A stretch of 64,000 nucleotides of DNA, taken from contig NZ_OEQK01000004.1 in NCBI RefSeq assembly GCF_900240405.1, forward strand, positions 240,320 through 304,319. The letters run 5' to 3'. The position numbers and the translations under genes were made by a program. This document shows, one piece after another, positions 25,800-35,516 of this stretch (position 1 is the first letter of the stretch; every line of letters starts with the position of its first letter). This stretch comes from Salirhabdus sp. Marseille-P4669. GTDB lineage: Bacteria; Bacillota; Bacilli; Bacillales; Alkalibacillaceae. A model generated the notes under the pieces. That model saw nothing but the letters and a program-made list of their open reading frames with translations. It was not told the DNA's origin and ran no database searches.

Positions 25800-26759
25800 A
25801 TGTCTAATATAACAGAGCTCGGGCATGATATAACACTAATTGATTTGTATGATTTAGGAATGAAGGAGAGAACAGGCTCATATGTCATTCGAGCAGAGGA
25901 GCTAACGATTGTAGAGACGAGTGCAAGTCCTTCGATTCCCCACTTGGTAGCGGGCCTAAAACAGCTGAATATCGATCCAAATGATGTCAAGCATATCATT
26001 GTTACGCATATACACCTAGATCATGCTGGTGGAGTGGGGGCTTTTCTTGACCATTGTCCGAATGCGAATGTCTATGTTCATCCAAAGGGGCGGCGACATT
26101 TAGCGAATCCATCTCATTTAATCGCGGGGGCAAGAGCAGTATATGGGGAGGCGTTTGATGAATTATTTAACCCTATATTGCCAGTTCCAGAGGAGCGACT
26201 AATTGTAAAAGAAGATGGTGAAACTCTGCAAATAGGAGAAAATCGTACATTAACCTTTTATGATACACCTGGACATGCAAAGCACCATTTTTCAATACAT
26301 GACTCAAGAAGTAATGGTATTTTTACGGGTGATACGATTGGGATTTTATATCCATTGGTCATACATAATAAAGCCTTTGTACTTCCAACCACTTCTCCTA
26401 ATCACTTTGACCCGGATGCTATGCTTCAATCGATGGAGCGAATCCGAAATTTAAAGGTAGGTGCAATCTATTTCGGCCATTATGGCATGACCGATAACCC
26501 CGTAATCGTATATGATCAAATGGAATATTGGCTACCGCGATTTGTGGAAGTAGGGAAATCTGTAATGGAGGAACATCCTGATGCTGATTTTAAAGTTCAG
26601 TCACAACAAGTATCTGATCAGTTAATTACGAAAGTTCGTACATATTTATCCAATCAAGGTATTGATAAGGAAGATGACATATATTCGTATCTCCTTCTAG
26701 ATATGCAAGTATGTGCAATGGGGATTGTGGATTATTTGCGAAAAAAGAACATAAAATAG
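25800..26759 (+). CDS. metallo-beta-lactamase-fold hydrolase
   Basis: A 319-residue MBL-fold protein with the di-metal motif HIHLDHAGG (about residue 72), DTPGHAKHH, FTGDTIG and a final FGHYG. The order fits glyoxalase-II, lactonase or related hydrolases; the substrate cannot be assigned. A C-terminal helical extension of about 90 residues follows the core. The ATG follows GAGGTGAAGGGA. Own terminator downstream; no shared promoter with hmp is evident. Confidence 0.85.
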   Translation: MSNITELGHDITLIDLYDLGMKERTGSYVIRAEELTIVETSASPSIPHLVAGLKQLNIDPNDVKHIIVTHIHLDHAGGVGAFLDHCPNANVYVHPKGRRHLANPSHLIAGARAVYGEAFDELFNPILPVPEERLIVKEDGETLQIGENRTLTFYDTPGHAKHHFSIHDSRSNGIFTGDTIGILYPLVIHNKAFVLPTTSPNHFDPDAMLQSMERIRNLKVGAIYFGHYGMTDNPVIVYDQMEYWLPRFVEVGKSVMEEHPDADFKVQSQQVSDQLITKVRTYLSNQGIDKEDDIYSYLLLDMQVCAMGIVDYLRKKNIK

Positions 26760-26765
26760 GAAGCA

Positions 26766-26817
26766 AAGTAGTTCCGTTTTGTGGTACAAATTGTACAACT
26801 AATGGAACTACTTTTTT
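26766..26817 (+). terminator. terminator of the MBL hydrolase gene
   Basis: AAGTAGTTCC and GGAACTACTT form a 10-bp stem with an inner TTGTAC-type palindrome; six T close it. Confidence 0.75.
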
Positions 26818-26964
26818 ATGGAATATCATGATTTTGTAATCCCAATTGTATGATGAATTGGTAATTATTTTTACTTTTATATTAAAATTATAACGATTAT
26901 GAATTGCTTCTAAATATTTACATACATTTAAATGAAGGGAAACGAATGAATTAGGAGGGGAATA

Positions 26965-27762
26965 ATGGTTAATCCGATTGTTAGTAGATCTTTGGAAGAA
27001 ATTCAGTTTTGGTCGAGAATCATGAAAGAACATGCTTTATTTTTAAGCTTGGGATTTACCCACGAACAAACACAATTAATTTCAGAAGCCCATCAATTCA
27101 TTTATCACTTTGAAAGAATAGAGGAAAAGTTAACAAGATTTGATGTAAACTCGGACATACGTCAAGTCCAAGCTTTTAACAACGAGGTTTATCAAGCTGC
27201 TGTTGGGATTTGGAACTACAAGAGAAAAGTATTAGGACTAACTTTACGCTGTGAAATCCAATCGAATAACTACCCATTACTAGTTGACCATATCAGTAGA
27301 GAGGCTGCCTATTTTGCCAACCGATTAAAGGAACTCCATGCAGGAAAACTTGCCCCTGAACCCGATTCCATCATTCAAGAAAATGTATTCTTCCTAAAGA
27401 TTATGGCGGACCATGCTAAATTTATTGGTCACCTTTTAGATCCATCTGAAAGAAAGCTAGTAAATCAAGCAAGAGAATTTAGCCATGATTTTGATCAATT
27501 GGTTTTTCAAGCAATTGATTTGGATTCCATGCGCCCACAATCCGAAACGTCACCTATACTGAATCAATTTTTAGAACAAAACAGAGTTTCAGTGGCATCT
27601 TTAAGGGATTTTAAGAAAACAGCAAGAGAGTTAATCGAAGCTTGTCGTATTAAGAGCAACATTCATCCACTTTTGGCAGATCATACATTTAGAGAAGCGG
27701 AAAGATTTTTGGAAATTATAGACTTATTTGATTCCCATCTTTCTAAAACTACTAGTAACTAA
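26965..27762 (+). CDS. DUF2935 family protein
   Basis: A 265-residue helical protein with two similar halves. Each starts with a helix of the form F(W/L)-x-x-I-M-x-x-H-A (FWSRIMKEHALFLSLG near 14, FFLKIMADHAKFIGHLL near 143) and ends with L-x-D-H-x-x-R-E-A (LLVDHISREAAYF, LLADHTFREAERF). The repeated His, Asp and Glu residues are positioned like a metal-binding four-helix bundle; the function of DUF2935 is not known. Excellent AGGAGGGGAATA site. Monocistronic. Confidence 0.85.
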   Translation: MVNPIVSRSLEEIQFWSRIMKEHALFLSLGFTHEQTQLISEAHQFIYHFERIEEKLTRFDVNSDIRQVQAFNNEVYQAAVGIWNYKRKVLGLTLRCEIQSNNYPLLVDHISREAAYFANRLKELHAGKLAPEPDSIIQENVFFLKIMADHAKFIGHLLDPSERKLVNQAREFSHDFDQLVFQAIDLDSMRPQSETSPILNQFLEQNRVSVASLRDFKKTARELIEACRIKSNIHPLLADHTFREAERFLEIIDLFDSHLSKTTSN

Positions 27763-27897
27763 AAGTGAATCCGCAAATTTATCTAATTCTTCTTACTATA
27801 TAGAAACCACCATAATACAAGAGAATGAGCAGCAATGCTACAAGTCAACGCTCCTTTTATAATGCATTTTATTGTAAGTACTCTACTAAAATAGGAA

Positions 27898-27935
27898 AAT
27901 AACCTCCGTTTTTCTAAAATGGAGGTTATTTTTTT
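27898..27935 (+). terminator. terminator
   Basis: AAATAACCTCC and GGAGGTTATTT form an 11-bp stem followed by seven T. It is 135 bp after the DUF2935 stop. Confidence 0.8.
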
Positions 27936-28052
27936 GAGCGGATTAGTCCACTGAAACCGATTGATATGGATCCATGTTCAACCCCAATTTTCTGCCGAGT
28001 GCCTCCGATCTATTTCTATATTTTCGCAAAATTTAAATATTAACGTTTATTC

Positions 28053-28079
28053 TAAACAATGTGGTTGAACAGACGATAT
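28053..28079 (+). promoter_or_regulatory. sigma-D (flagellar) promoter of the chemoreceptor gene
   Basis: TAAA, a 15-bp spacer and GACGATAT, one mismatch from the sigma-D consensus TAAA-N15-GCCGATAT, 75 bp before the start codon. This would place the receptor in the motility regulon. Confidence 0.65.
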
Positions 28080-28154
28080 TGAACATGTATATTATATAAT
28101 TTTTCATATTCCAATGATATGGAAATAGTAGCAGTCAGCAAAGGGGAAAAGAGA

Positions 28155-29861
28155 ATGAAAAAGTTTAGCACTCGAAACTTACGAATTGGCCTAAAATATG
28201 GAGTAATCCAGGTCATTGTAATTTTGTTATTTACCATTTCTTCTGCTCTCGCAATATATTCTATATTTAAAATTGGCGATGACGTAGATGCACTAGAAAG
28301 ACGTGGCGACAGAGCGATTCAAGTAACGGAAATGGGTTCCATTATGAGAGAGAAAAGTGTCCTAATTTTCCAATATGTCCAATCGCCTTCTCAAGAAATA
28401 TTGGACGAATTTGAACAGCAGAGAGAAAAGTTTAACACGCTAGAAGCAGAATTGAAAAAAAAGATCGATACCGAGGAACAATTAAATCTTTTTGAAGATA
28501 TTAAGATGAACGATCAGTCTATGAATAGTTTATTCGTTGATAGTATCGTTCCATTAGTACAACAAGGTGTTACTTCATCAGTAGATAGCTTCTTGGAATT
28601 AACGGATTCCTATCGAACAGAGACAGTGAATTATCTAGATGAGCTTCGTGCTATTGTAAATGGCGAACGAGGAGAAGCAATTCAAGATGTAAATGACAGT
28701 CAAGCAACAACTGTGATTACTCAAGCAATTGCGGTTGGTATTTCAATTGTGGTTAGTACAGCTTTACTTCTAATTGTAAGTAGAAAAATTATGGTTCATT
28801 TTAAGAAGCTTGTGCACACAAGTAATGAAATTGCAAATGGTAATCTTGGAGTGGAAAAAATCGATTACGAAGGAAAAGATGAGATTGGACAATTAGCAGA
28901 ATCGATTAATTCTATGTCCGATCGCTTAAGAGAGGTTGTTTTCCAAATTTCCAATGTTTCTGAAACAGTAAGTGCGCAAAGTGAAGAACTAACCCAATCT
29001 TCCAATGAAGTACGTGCAGGTTCGGAACAAATTGCCGTTACCATGCAGGAGTTATCTGCTGGTTCGGAGTCACAAGCGAATAACGCAAGTGATCTTTCAA
29101 GCACCATGGGTACGTTCACAGAAAAAGTGCAGGAAGCAAATACTCATGGAGAGGAAATTCTTACTGCGTCTGAATACGTTCTATCGTTAACAGATGATGG
29201 AAGTAAATTAATGCAAGATTCCATTAAGCAAATGTCTACAATCGATCATATTGTGGAAGAAGCAGTAGATAAGGTACAAGGACTTGCGGAGCAATCGAAA
29301 CAAATTTCGAAATTAGTTGTTGTAATCCGTGATGTTGCAGAACAAACCAATTTATTAGCTCTAAATGCAGCCATCGAAGCAGCAAGAGCAGGGGAACAAG
29401 GTCGTGGATTTGCTGTAGTTGCGGATGAAGTACGAAAACTAGCAGAGCAAGTATCAAACTCTGTTTCGGATATTACTAGTATTGTAGGTAATATTCAAAA
29501 CGAAACAGAAGGAGTTGTATCTTCTTTACAAAATGGCTATACCGAAGTAGAAAAAGGTACAGGCCAAATTGAGAAGACTGGCACAACCTTTGAGTATATT
29601 ACAGCAGCTGTGCAGGAAATGGCATACAGCATTAAGGATGTAACAACCAACTTATCTCAAATTTCTGCTCAAAGCCAAGAAATGAATGCATCTATTGAGG
29701 AAATTGCTTCTATTTCAGAAGAATCTGCGGCGGGAGTGGAGCAAACTTCTGCATCTGCTCAGCAAACAAGTAGTTCTATGGAAGAAGTTGCATCCAGCTC
29801 TGAGGAGTTAGCAAAATTAGCTGAACAATTAAATGGGTTGGTAAGGCAGTTTAAACTTTAA
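28155..29861 (+). CDS. methyl-accepting chemotaxis protein
   Basis: A 568-residue transmembrane receptor. TM1 (about 16-37), an external four-helix-bundle sensor (about 38-185), TM2 (about 187-210), a HAMP domain (about 211-265) and a long cytoplasmic signalling coiled coil with the invariant tip [20 protein letters not shown] (about residue 408). The C-terminus [10 protein letters not shown] lacks the CheR/CheB-tethering pentapeptide. AAGGGGAAAAGAGA supports the chosen ATG. Its cytoplasmic half is highly similar to the second receptor at 31 kb. Ligand unknown. Confidence 0.94.
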   Translation: MKKFSTRNLRIGLKYGVIQVIVILLFTISSALAIYSIFKIGDDVDALERRGDRAIQVTEMGSIMREKSVLIFQYVQSPSQEILDEFEQQREKFNTLEAELKKKIDTEEQLNLFEDIKMNDQSMNSLFVDSIVPLVQQGVTSSVDSFLELTDSYRTETVNYLDELRAIVNGERGEAIQDVNDSQATTVITQAIAVGISIVVSTALLLIVSRKIMVHFKKLVHTSNEIANGNLGVEKIDYEGKDEIGQLAESINSMSDRLREVVFQISNVSETVSAQSEELTQSSNEVRAGSEQIAVTMQELSAGSESQANNASDLSSTMGTFTEKVQEANTHGEEILTASEYVLSLTDDGSKLMQDSIKQMSTIDHIVEEAVDKVQGLAEQSKQISKLVVVIRDVAEQTNLLALNAAIEAARAGEQGRGFAVVADEVRKLAEQVSNSVSDITSIVGNIQNETEGVVSSLQNGYTEVEKGTGQIEKTGTTFEYITAAVQEMAYSIKDVTTNLSQISAQSQEMNASIEEIASISEESAAGVEQTSASAQQTSSSMEEVASSSEELAKLAEQLNGLVRQFKL

Positions 29862-29912
29862 CAATTATTTCACTTTTCCATACGAATTATTTCCCGAGAT
29901 AAAAAGAACATA

Positions 29913-29941
29913 TTGACCTAGGACTTTTCTTGTATTAGTAT
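29913..29941 (+). promoter_or_regulatory. sigma-A-type promoter of the riboswitch-cheX-cheW-mcp operon
   Basis: TTGACC, a 17-bp spacer and TAGTAT. Transcription would start near 29948, just ahead of the c-di-GMP aptamer. It sits inside an interrupted palindrome (AGGACTTTT at 29920, AAAAGTCCT at 29957, with inner TTGTAT/ATACAA). Confidence 0.65.
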
Positions 29942-29970
29942 TTTTATACAACCGTCAAAAGTCCTATATT

Positions 29971-30054
29971 GATAAAGGCAAACTTTCCGAAAGGTTAGGA
30001 CGCAAAGCCAAGGATCTAAGGGATTTATTACCTATGATAGCCTAGCTACCGATT
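29971..30054 (+). promoter_or_regulatory. cyclic-di-GMP-I (GEMM) riboswitch aptamer
   Basis: Contains the conserved GGACGCAAAGCCA core, the tetraloop-type helix CTTTCC-GAAA-GGTTAG and the closing TATGATAGCCTAGCTACCG segment of the GEMM class. It lies in the leader of cheX-cheW-mcp, with a terminator directly behind it, so c-di-GMP is expected to control read-through. Whether the switch is on or off was not resolved by hand folding. Confidence 0.92.
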
Positions 30055-30068
30055 CTATTAAGTAAGAG

Positions 30069-30106
30069 AATGGCTATTCTATTTTTTAAGAATAGTCATT
30101 TTTTTT
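30069..30106 (+). terminator. riboswitch expression-platform terminator
   Basis: AATGGCTATTCT pairs with AGAATAGTCATT (one G-U) and is followed by a long T-run, 15 bp after the aptamer and 58 bp before cheX. Confidence 0.82.
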
Positions 30107-30163
30107 CTTTTCAAAAGAGACAAAGGTGTACCGAGGATAAAAAAGATAAAAGGGAGAGTCAAG

Positions 30164-30625
30164 ATGACAACAACAGTAAAAAGCAACGCAGAGATTATTA
30201 CAACTATGTTAAACGGCGTCTATGTATCCATAAACAATGTACTTCCATTAGAGATTCATTTAGAGAAACCAACTAGACAAGACAAACATTTAGATATCGA
30301 ATTTGGTGTGTTAATAGGCTTTACAGGGGATGTAAAAGGAAAACTAGTAATAGGTAGTAGAAAGAATGTATTTGGAACGATAGCGGAAAAAATGTACGGA
30401 ATGCCGTTGGAAGGGGAAATGTTGTCCTCGTTTAGTGGGGAATTAGGCAATATGATCGCTGGTGGTCTTGCAACCTATAATTCTGAAAAAGGAATTGAAT
30501 CAGACATTACATATCCTACCGTTATGGATGGAAAAACTACTTTATCTGGATATAGTAAAGCACTTAGAATTCCAACTTCAATCGAATCTGTTGGGGATAT
30601 TATGATTTATTTGTTGTTAGATTGA
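30164..30625 (+). CDS. cheX: chemotaxis phosphatase CheX family protein
   Basis: A 153-residue CheX/CheC-type protein. The phosphatase signature E-x-x-N appears as SGELGNMIAGG (about residue 92), as in CheX proteins that dephosphorylate CheY-P and end the chemotactic signal. AAAGGGAGAGTCAAG gives the ATG; a longer reading frame in another register upstream is spurious. First gene behind the c-di-GMP riboswitch, with cheW and a receptor following. Confidence 0.88.
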   Translation: MTTTVKSNAEIITTMLNGVYVSINNVLPLEIHLEKPTRQDKHLDIEFGVLIGFTGDVKGKLVIGSRKNVFGTIAEKMYGMPLEGEMLSSFSGELGNMIAGGLATYNSEKGIESDITYPTVMDGKTTLSGYSKALRIPTSIESVGDIMIYLLLD

Positions 30626-30646
30626 TAACGATATGGAGTGTTTGAC

Positions 30647-31105
30647 ATGGACAATATGGAGAAAATTCTTGTATTTGAACTAAATAACGAACGTTATGGT
30701 GTTTCTATAAAAAATGTTCTTTCCATTGAAAAAGTAGAACAATTTACAAATATTCCTAACAGCTCAAGCTTTATTAAAGGAATCATTAGCTTAAGAGGAG
30801 TAATTACACCAGTAATAGACTTGAAGGAACGGTTGCATTTAGGGGAAATTGAGAAAACAGATTTAACGAGACTTTTAATTGTTACCTTGAATGACATGCA
30901 AATCGGTTTATTAGTTGAATCGGCTACAGATGTAATAGACATTCCTACGTCTATCATTGATTCAACACCGATCATGTTTAGTGGAACTTCTAACAGCTTA
31001 ATACATGGTGTTGCAAAACTTGAGGATGAATTGCTTGTTTTATTAGATTTGGAGAATATTTTTCAATTTCACGAGCTGGGAGAAGTTGAATCGTTAGTGG
31101 ATTGA
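30647..31105 (+). CDS. cheW: chemotaxis coupling protein CheW
   Basis: A 152-residue CheW domain protein that bridges receptors and the CheA kinase. The hallmarks FELNNERYGVSIKNVLSIE, IKGIISLRGVITPVIDLKERL and GLLVESATDVIDI are in the family order. ATG with GGAG eight bases upstream. 21 bp after cheX. It is probably a secondary coupling protein dedicated to the receptor that follows. Confidence 0.92.
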   Translation: MDNMEKILVFELNNERYGVSIKNVLSIEKVEQFTNIPNSSSFIKGIISLRGVITPVIDLKERLHLGEIEKTDLTRLLIVTLNDMQIGLLVESATDVIDIPTSIIDSTPIMFSGTSNSLIHGVAKLEDELLVLLDLENIFQFHELGEVESLVD

Positions 31106-31178
31106 GAGTTTTAGGTGAAAATATGAGCTTATACGTTTATATATATATTAATTACAAAATACTATTGGGGTGTGCATC

Positions 31179-32867
31179 ATGTTTAAAGTCAAAAAATTGA
31201 GTACAAAAATATTATTGAGTTTTTCCGTTGTCATTCTGCTAATTTTAGCCTTAGGAGCTGTGACCTTTTTTTCAATAAATAAAATCAATCATGATACGGA
31301 AGATATTGTAGAAGAAGAATTACCGCTCCTAATTGCAGACGAACAATTATCCTTTAATATAGCACAGCGTATTGCTTTAACTAGAGGATATGTCTTATAT
31401 GGAGACCCGGATTTTAAACAACGTTTTGAAGATTATTCTGAACAAAGTAAAGAGATCGAAAAGGAAATCCTATCATTAAATAGTAGCGATAAAGTTAAGG
31501 AGTTAATTAATAAAAGTGTTGAATGGGAACAGATTGTATTAGAGGATGTTTTTGCTGAGTATGACTCAGGAAATGCAGCGGTAGCGAAACAAAACTTAAG
31601 TTTGACAGTTCAACCAATTGCTCGAGAAATAATGGATGGGTTTGAGGAATTAGTACAGACAAGAGAAGATGGTATTAAGAAAGATGGAAATGCTATTTTA
31701 GAGAGTGGTAATGTTTTAAAATATGTAATTCTGGCTGTGTCTGGGCTTGTCATTGTTTTAGGAATTGCAGTAGCATTGTTTACTGCACGAATGATTACAA
31801 AGCCGATACGAACCGTAATGCATCGAATGAATGCGGTGGCTGATGGTGATTTAAGTAATGAACCACTTGTAACCAAAGCTCTAGATGAAACTGGGCAGCT
31901 TGTTGAAGCTACAAATGAAATGAGCATTAAAGTGAGTTCGTTGTTGCAACAAATTAGTCAAGTCTCGGAGACAGTTAGTGCTCAAAGTGAGGAATTAACA
32001 CAATCGGCAAATGAAGTGAAAGCGGGAGCAGAACAGATTGCAACTACAATGCAGGAATTGTCAGCGGGTTCCGAATCTCAAGCAAATAACGCTAGTGATC
32101 TATCAGAAACAATGATCACATTTACAACGAAGGTGCAAGAAGCAAACGTAAATGGTGAAGAAATTTATACAGCGTCCAATGAAGTTTTAGCTTTAACGGA
32201 TGATGGAAGTAAGCTTATGAATCAGTCAGTTAACCAAATGGCAATGATTGATTCCATTGTTCAAGATTCTGTAGAAAAAGTATTTGGTTTAGCACAACAA
32301 TCAAAGGAAATTTCAAAACTAGTAGAAGTAATTCAAGATGTTGCCGAACAAACAAATTTATTAGCGTTAAATGCAGCAATTGAAGCAGCACGTGCAGGGG
32401 AGCAGGGACGTGGATTTGCTGTAGTGGCAGATGAAGTTCGCAAGCTAGCCGAACAAGTATCGATATCCGTAAATGATATAACAGGTATTGTTTCAAATAT
32501 TCAGAAGGAAACCGATATGGTGGTTACATCACTAAAAAGTGGCTATGAAGAAGTTGAAAAAGGGACAGGACAAATAAGAACAACTGGTGAGACTTTTGAC
32601 CGAATTACGATCTCAGTAAAAGATATGGCAAACAATATAAAAACAATAACAACTCATTTATCACATATTGCTTCTGGAAGTGAGGAAATGAATGCTTCCA
32701 TAGAAGAAATTGCGTCTATATCAGAAGAATCAGCAGCTGGTGTTGAGCAAACATCCGCCTCTGCTCAGCAGACAAGCAGCTCAATGGAAGAAGTTGCATC
32801 AAGCTCAGATGAATTAGCAAAACTAGCAGAGGAATTAAATGGACTAATTAGACAATTTAAACTTTAA
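31179..32867 (+). CDS. methyl-accepting chemotaxis protein
   Basis: A 562-residue receptor with TM1 (about 11-32), a helical external sensor (about 33-180), TM2 (about 182-203), HAMP and a signalling coiled coil. The tip [20 protein letters not shown] and C-terminus [10 protein letters not shown] are nearly identical to the 28 kb receptor, while the sensor part differs, pointing to duplication with exchange or divergence of the input domain. Last gene of the c-di-GMP-controlled operon, closed by a terminator. Confidence 0.94.
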   Translation: MFKVKKLSTKILLSFSVVILLILALGAVTFFSINKINHDTEDIVEEELPLLIADEQLSFNIAQRIALTRGYVLYGDPDFKQRFEDYSEQSKEIEKEILSLNSSDKVKELINKSVEWEQIVLEDVFAEYDSGNAAVAKQNLSLTVQPIAREIMDGFEELVQTREDGIKKDGNAILESGNVLKYVILAVSGLVIVLGIAVALFTARMITKPIRTVMHRMNAVADGDLSNEPLVTKALDETGQLVEATNEMSIKVSSLLQQISQVSETVSAQSEELTQSANEVKAGAEQIATTMQELSAGSESQANNASDLSETMITFTTKVQEANVNGEEIYTASNEVLALTDDGSKLMNQSVNQMAMIDSIVQDSVEKVFGLAQQSKEISKLVEVIQDVAEQTNLLALNAAIEAARAGEQGRGFAVVADEVRKLAEQVSISVNDITGIVSNIQKETDMVVTSLKSGYEEVEKGTGQIRTTGETFDRITISVKDMANNIKTITTHLSHIASGSEEMNASIEEIASISEESAAGVEQTSASAQQTSSSMEEVASSSDELAKLAEELNGLIRQFKL

Positions 32868-32871
32868 TATT

Positions 32872-32905
32872 AAAAAAAACCCGTCATCTCAAAATGACGG
32901 GTTTT
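32872..32905. terminator. bidirectional terminator
   Basis: AAAACCCGTCAT/ATGACGGGTTTT stem with A and T runs on both sides, between the converging receptor and symporter genes. Confidence 0.9.
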
Positions 32906-32907
32906 CA

Positions 32908-34380
32908 TTATTTCGCTTTTTTCTGTAATTCCCTTTTAATATAACCTAAAAATTCGTTCGCCTTTTCTTCTGGGGCTTTGGTAAGCAAGCTTACGATAAT
33001 AAAGAGAAAAGTAGAAATCATAATTCCCCAAAGACCGGATGCAAGTCCGAATGGCTTGATGGCAAATAGCTCTAATACAATAACGACAAGACCTGCAACA
33101 ACTACGCTTAAGATAACTCCGGTAGCAGTACCTCTCTTCCAGAAAAACGTCCCGATTATTGCAGGAACGGTCACAAGTAGGCCGGCGGAAGATGCAACCG
33201 ATAATACCGCAATTAGGTTTAGTTCTAGTTGAGCAAAAAGATAGGCTAATATTGCGATGACGGGTATAACAAATTTTCCGACCTTTAATTGCGCTTTATC
33301 TTGAGCATCTTTTTTTAAGTTTCCATAAACATCACGCGCAAACATAGAGGATAATGTTAATAATATGGAATCAATTGTTGAAATGGCAGCTGCCATAATC
33401 CCAACCATTACAATTACTCCTAAAATCGGTGGAACTAAGTCCGATGACAGTAGTGTTGGAGTAGCGAGGTCAGCTGTTTGTAAATCTGGGAATTGTAATT
33501 TTGCCGAAAATCCCCAAATAACAGATACGAGTGTATAGATAAATCCAAAGATTAAAAATCCCATTAACATCGTACGTAAGCTTTTCATAGACGAAGGCAT
33601 GTACAAACGTTGACTAACCTGTGGATTGGAAATACTAAAGAAAAACCATGGAATGGTTAAACCTAAAAAGGTGAAAAAGCTAAAAAATCCATTACCAGGA
33701 ACAGTTAATAGGTCGGAATGCTGTGTCTCAATCGAATGGAAAAATCCATCAAACCCACCTAATTGATGTATTATGATAACAACTACAATAGTAGAGGTTA
33801 TTACCATAAACAAAGCTTGCAACGAATCGGTCCAAGCTACAGAACGAATACCTGCAATGTAGGAAAAAATAATGGCAAGAACAGTAGCGATGACAACACC
33901 GGTTGTAAAAGGAATGGCATTGTTTGTAATGCCTTGTAGTAAATAACCTACACCAGATAATTGGACAGCACTATATGGAATTAAAAAAAGACAGCTAGTT
34001 ATAGATACAATGACAGCTACGGATTTATTGTTATAACGGTCTCCAAGCATTTCGGATGGTGTCACATAACCATATTTTTTTCCTACTAACCAATACCTCG
34101 GGCCGAAAAATGCCACTAACGAAACACCCATTAAATAAATTAATTCAAACCCTAATGCTCCAACCCCACCATTATAGGTCAGGCCAGCTAACCCAACTAA
34201 CATAAATGCACTATAGGTAGTAGCACTATAGCTTAATGCAGAAACAAAACCATTTAATTTACGATCGCCTAAAAAATAGCTGTTCATATTATTTTGCTTG
34301 CCACTTCTAGAAAGATAAGCAACAAATAAAGCGATTACAATATAGACGGCAATCGCCCACCATACATATGTAGTACTCAT
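32908..34380 (-). CDS. sodium:solute symporter family protein (YodF/PanF-like)
   Basis: A 490-residue SSS-family transporter with about 13 membrane helices. The first loop carries MNSYFLGDRKLNGFVSALSYSATTYSAFMLVG, the SSS entry signature, and a helix-8-type motif AAISTIDSILLTLSSMFARD, which includes the Na+-site serines. The family group (PanF, YodF) moves organic acids or vitamins; the substrate is not assignable. One bp after the small membrane-protein gene, so they are co-translated. Confidence 0.88.
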   Translation of the reverse strand: MSTTYVWWAIAVYIVIALFVAYLSRSGKQNNMNSYFLGDRKLNGFVSALSYSATTYSAFMLVGLAGLTYNGGVGALGFELIYLMGVSLVAFFGPRYWLVGKKYGYVTPSEMLGDRYNNKSVAVIVSITSCLFLIPYSAVQLSGVGYLLQGITNNAIPFTTGVVIATVLAIIFSYIAGIRSVAWTDSLQALFMVITSTIVVVIIIHQLGGFDGFFHSIETQHSDLLTVPGNGFFSFFTFLGLTIPWFFFSISNPQVSQRLYMPSSMKSLRTMLMGFLIFGFIYTLVSVIWGFSAKLQFPDLQTADLATPTLLSSDLVPPILGVIVMVGIMAAAISTIDSILLTLSSMFARDVYGNLKKDAQDKAQLKVGKFVIPVIAILAYLFAQLELNLIAVLSVASSAGLLVTVPAIIGTFFWKRGTATGVILSVVVAGLVVIVLELFAIKPFGLASGLWGIMISTFLFIIVSLLTKAPEEKANEFLGYIKRELQKKAK

Positions 34381-34381
34381 G

Positions 34382-34567
34382 TTATTTACCCCAATTCTTT
34401 GTTAAAAAATAATTGATGAATATTATGATTACGGTAAGGATTGTCCAAAAAAAGAAACTACCGTACCAAGCAGCAACATCTGTTAGTAGTGTATAAGGGA
34501 TGATATAAGCTAATAAAACGATTACAAAAATCCCAAGTGCCCACTTCCATTCGTTTGCCTTCAACAT
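34382..34567 (-). CDS. small membrane partner of the symporter (DUF3311/DUF997-like)
   Basis: A 61-residue protein with two membrane helices (about 8-28 and 36-56) and the pattern IPYTLL...WYGSFFFW typical of small proteins encoded directly before SSS transporters (as yhdT before panF in E. coli). GGGGGTGATA precedes the ATG; the GTG two codons earlier lies inside that site. Confidence 0.7.
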   Translation of the reverse strand: MLKANEWKWALGIFVIVLLAYIIPYTLLTDVAAWYGSFFFWTILTVIIIFINYFLTKNWGK

Positions 34568-34696
34568 TATCACCCCCGACCAAAGAATTCTCTCTATTTA
34601 ACCTTGCTCATGAAACGCCATATTTATTATAAGTGATAGAGTAAAATTTTTTAATATAAATTTTGTTTTGAACTGTCATGTTTAGAAGTATTAGCC

Positions 34697-35386
34697 TTAA
34701 TTTGGTAGTAGATCTACGAAGTGAAAGCGATCTTCCTTTGTGTAAACGTCTTTCGTAATGGTTTTCTCAGCAGAAATGGTAAAGGGTATCGATTCACGAA
34801 ATAATGGGCCATTGTAAACAAATGTGTGGAACTCACCATTTTCTCCACAAGGATCCACGTTGGCTGGTAGTTCAGTTAAAAACGTTTGATTTAACTTTTT
34901 TCCTACAAAGCTCGGATCAAGTTGTGTGGAATCAACGCAGGACAGAACAGCTTGAAACCCCAGCTGTAAAAATTCTTCTATAAGATCGTATGGATTTTCG
35001 TTCCAAAGAGGAAATACAGGCTGGAGAGAAGTGTCTTTAAGCGAATTCTCTCGATATTCTTTGATGTCTTTTAGGTGGATATCACCAAACATGATATGTG
35101 TAACACCATCCTCCATTAGCTTACGGTTAGCATCCTTCATGATTTTCTCATATTCCTTGATTGAACAATTTTTTGGGATAAATACCTTGCGAAGAGGAAT
35201 TCCTAACGATTTTGCTTGCTGTTCTAAAAGTACTTCTCTGACGCCGTGAATACTTGTTCGATGATAACCTTCTGTAATGGTTGTGAGGAGAGAGTCCACC
35301 TCCCAATTATTGGACTGGAGTATTCGATATAATCCTAAAGTACAGTCTTTCCCTCCACTGAAAGATATTGTTATACGATTTGTCAA
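34697..35386 (-). CDS. Dph6-family ATP-pyrophosphatase (diphthine-ammonia-ligase-like)
   Basis: A 229-residue N-type ATP pyrophosphatase. The P-loop SGGKDCTLGL is at residues about 11-20, and the Dph6-like SIHGVR, FGDIHLKD and a late GENGEFHTFVYNGP are all present. In eukaryotes the family makes diphthamide, which bacteria lack, so the bacterial protein must amidate or adenylate something else. TTG start chosen from GAGGTGATC eight bases upstream. Alone on the minus strand. Confidence 0.82.
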   Translation of the reverse strand: MTNRITISFSGGKDCTLGLYRILQSNNWEVDSLLTTITEGYHRTSIHGVREVLLEQQAKSLGIPLRKVFIPKNCSIKEYEKIMKDANRKLMEDGVTHIMFGDIHLKDIKEYRENSLKDTSLQPVFPLWNENPYDLIEEFLQLGFQAVLSCVDSTQLDPSFVGKKLNQTFLTELPANVDPCGENGEFHTFVYNGPLFRESIPFTISAEKTITKDVYTKEDRFHFVDLLPN

Positions 35387-35516
35387 TATGATCACCTCTG
35401 CTTTATCTTATAATCTAGAAACACATTTGTCTTGTACTTTTTAAGTAATAAAAGTTGTTAAAAAGTAGAGCTTAAGAGAAAATAAGAGAAATACAAAAAT
35501 AGGAAAGGTGATACGC

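Larger units (their letters stand above)
27763..28154. other. intergenic region between DUF2935 and chemoreceptor genes
   Basis: This 390-bp stretch holds the DUF2935 terminator and a sigma-D-type promoter for the chemoreceptor. Nothing else is recognisable. Confidence 0.6.

Noticed and set aside
30070..30276. 68-codon frame overlapping the riboswitch terminator and cheX
   Set aside because: It is out of frame with cheX, begins inside the terminator and is Lys/Arg-rich noise.
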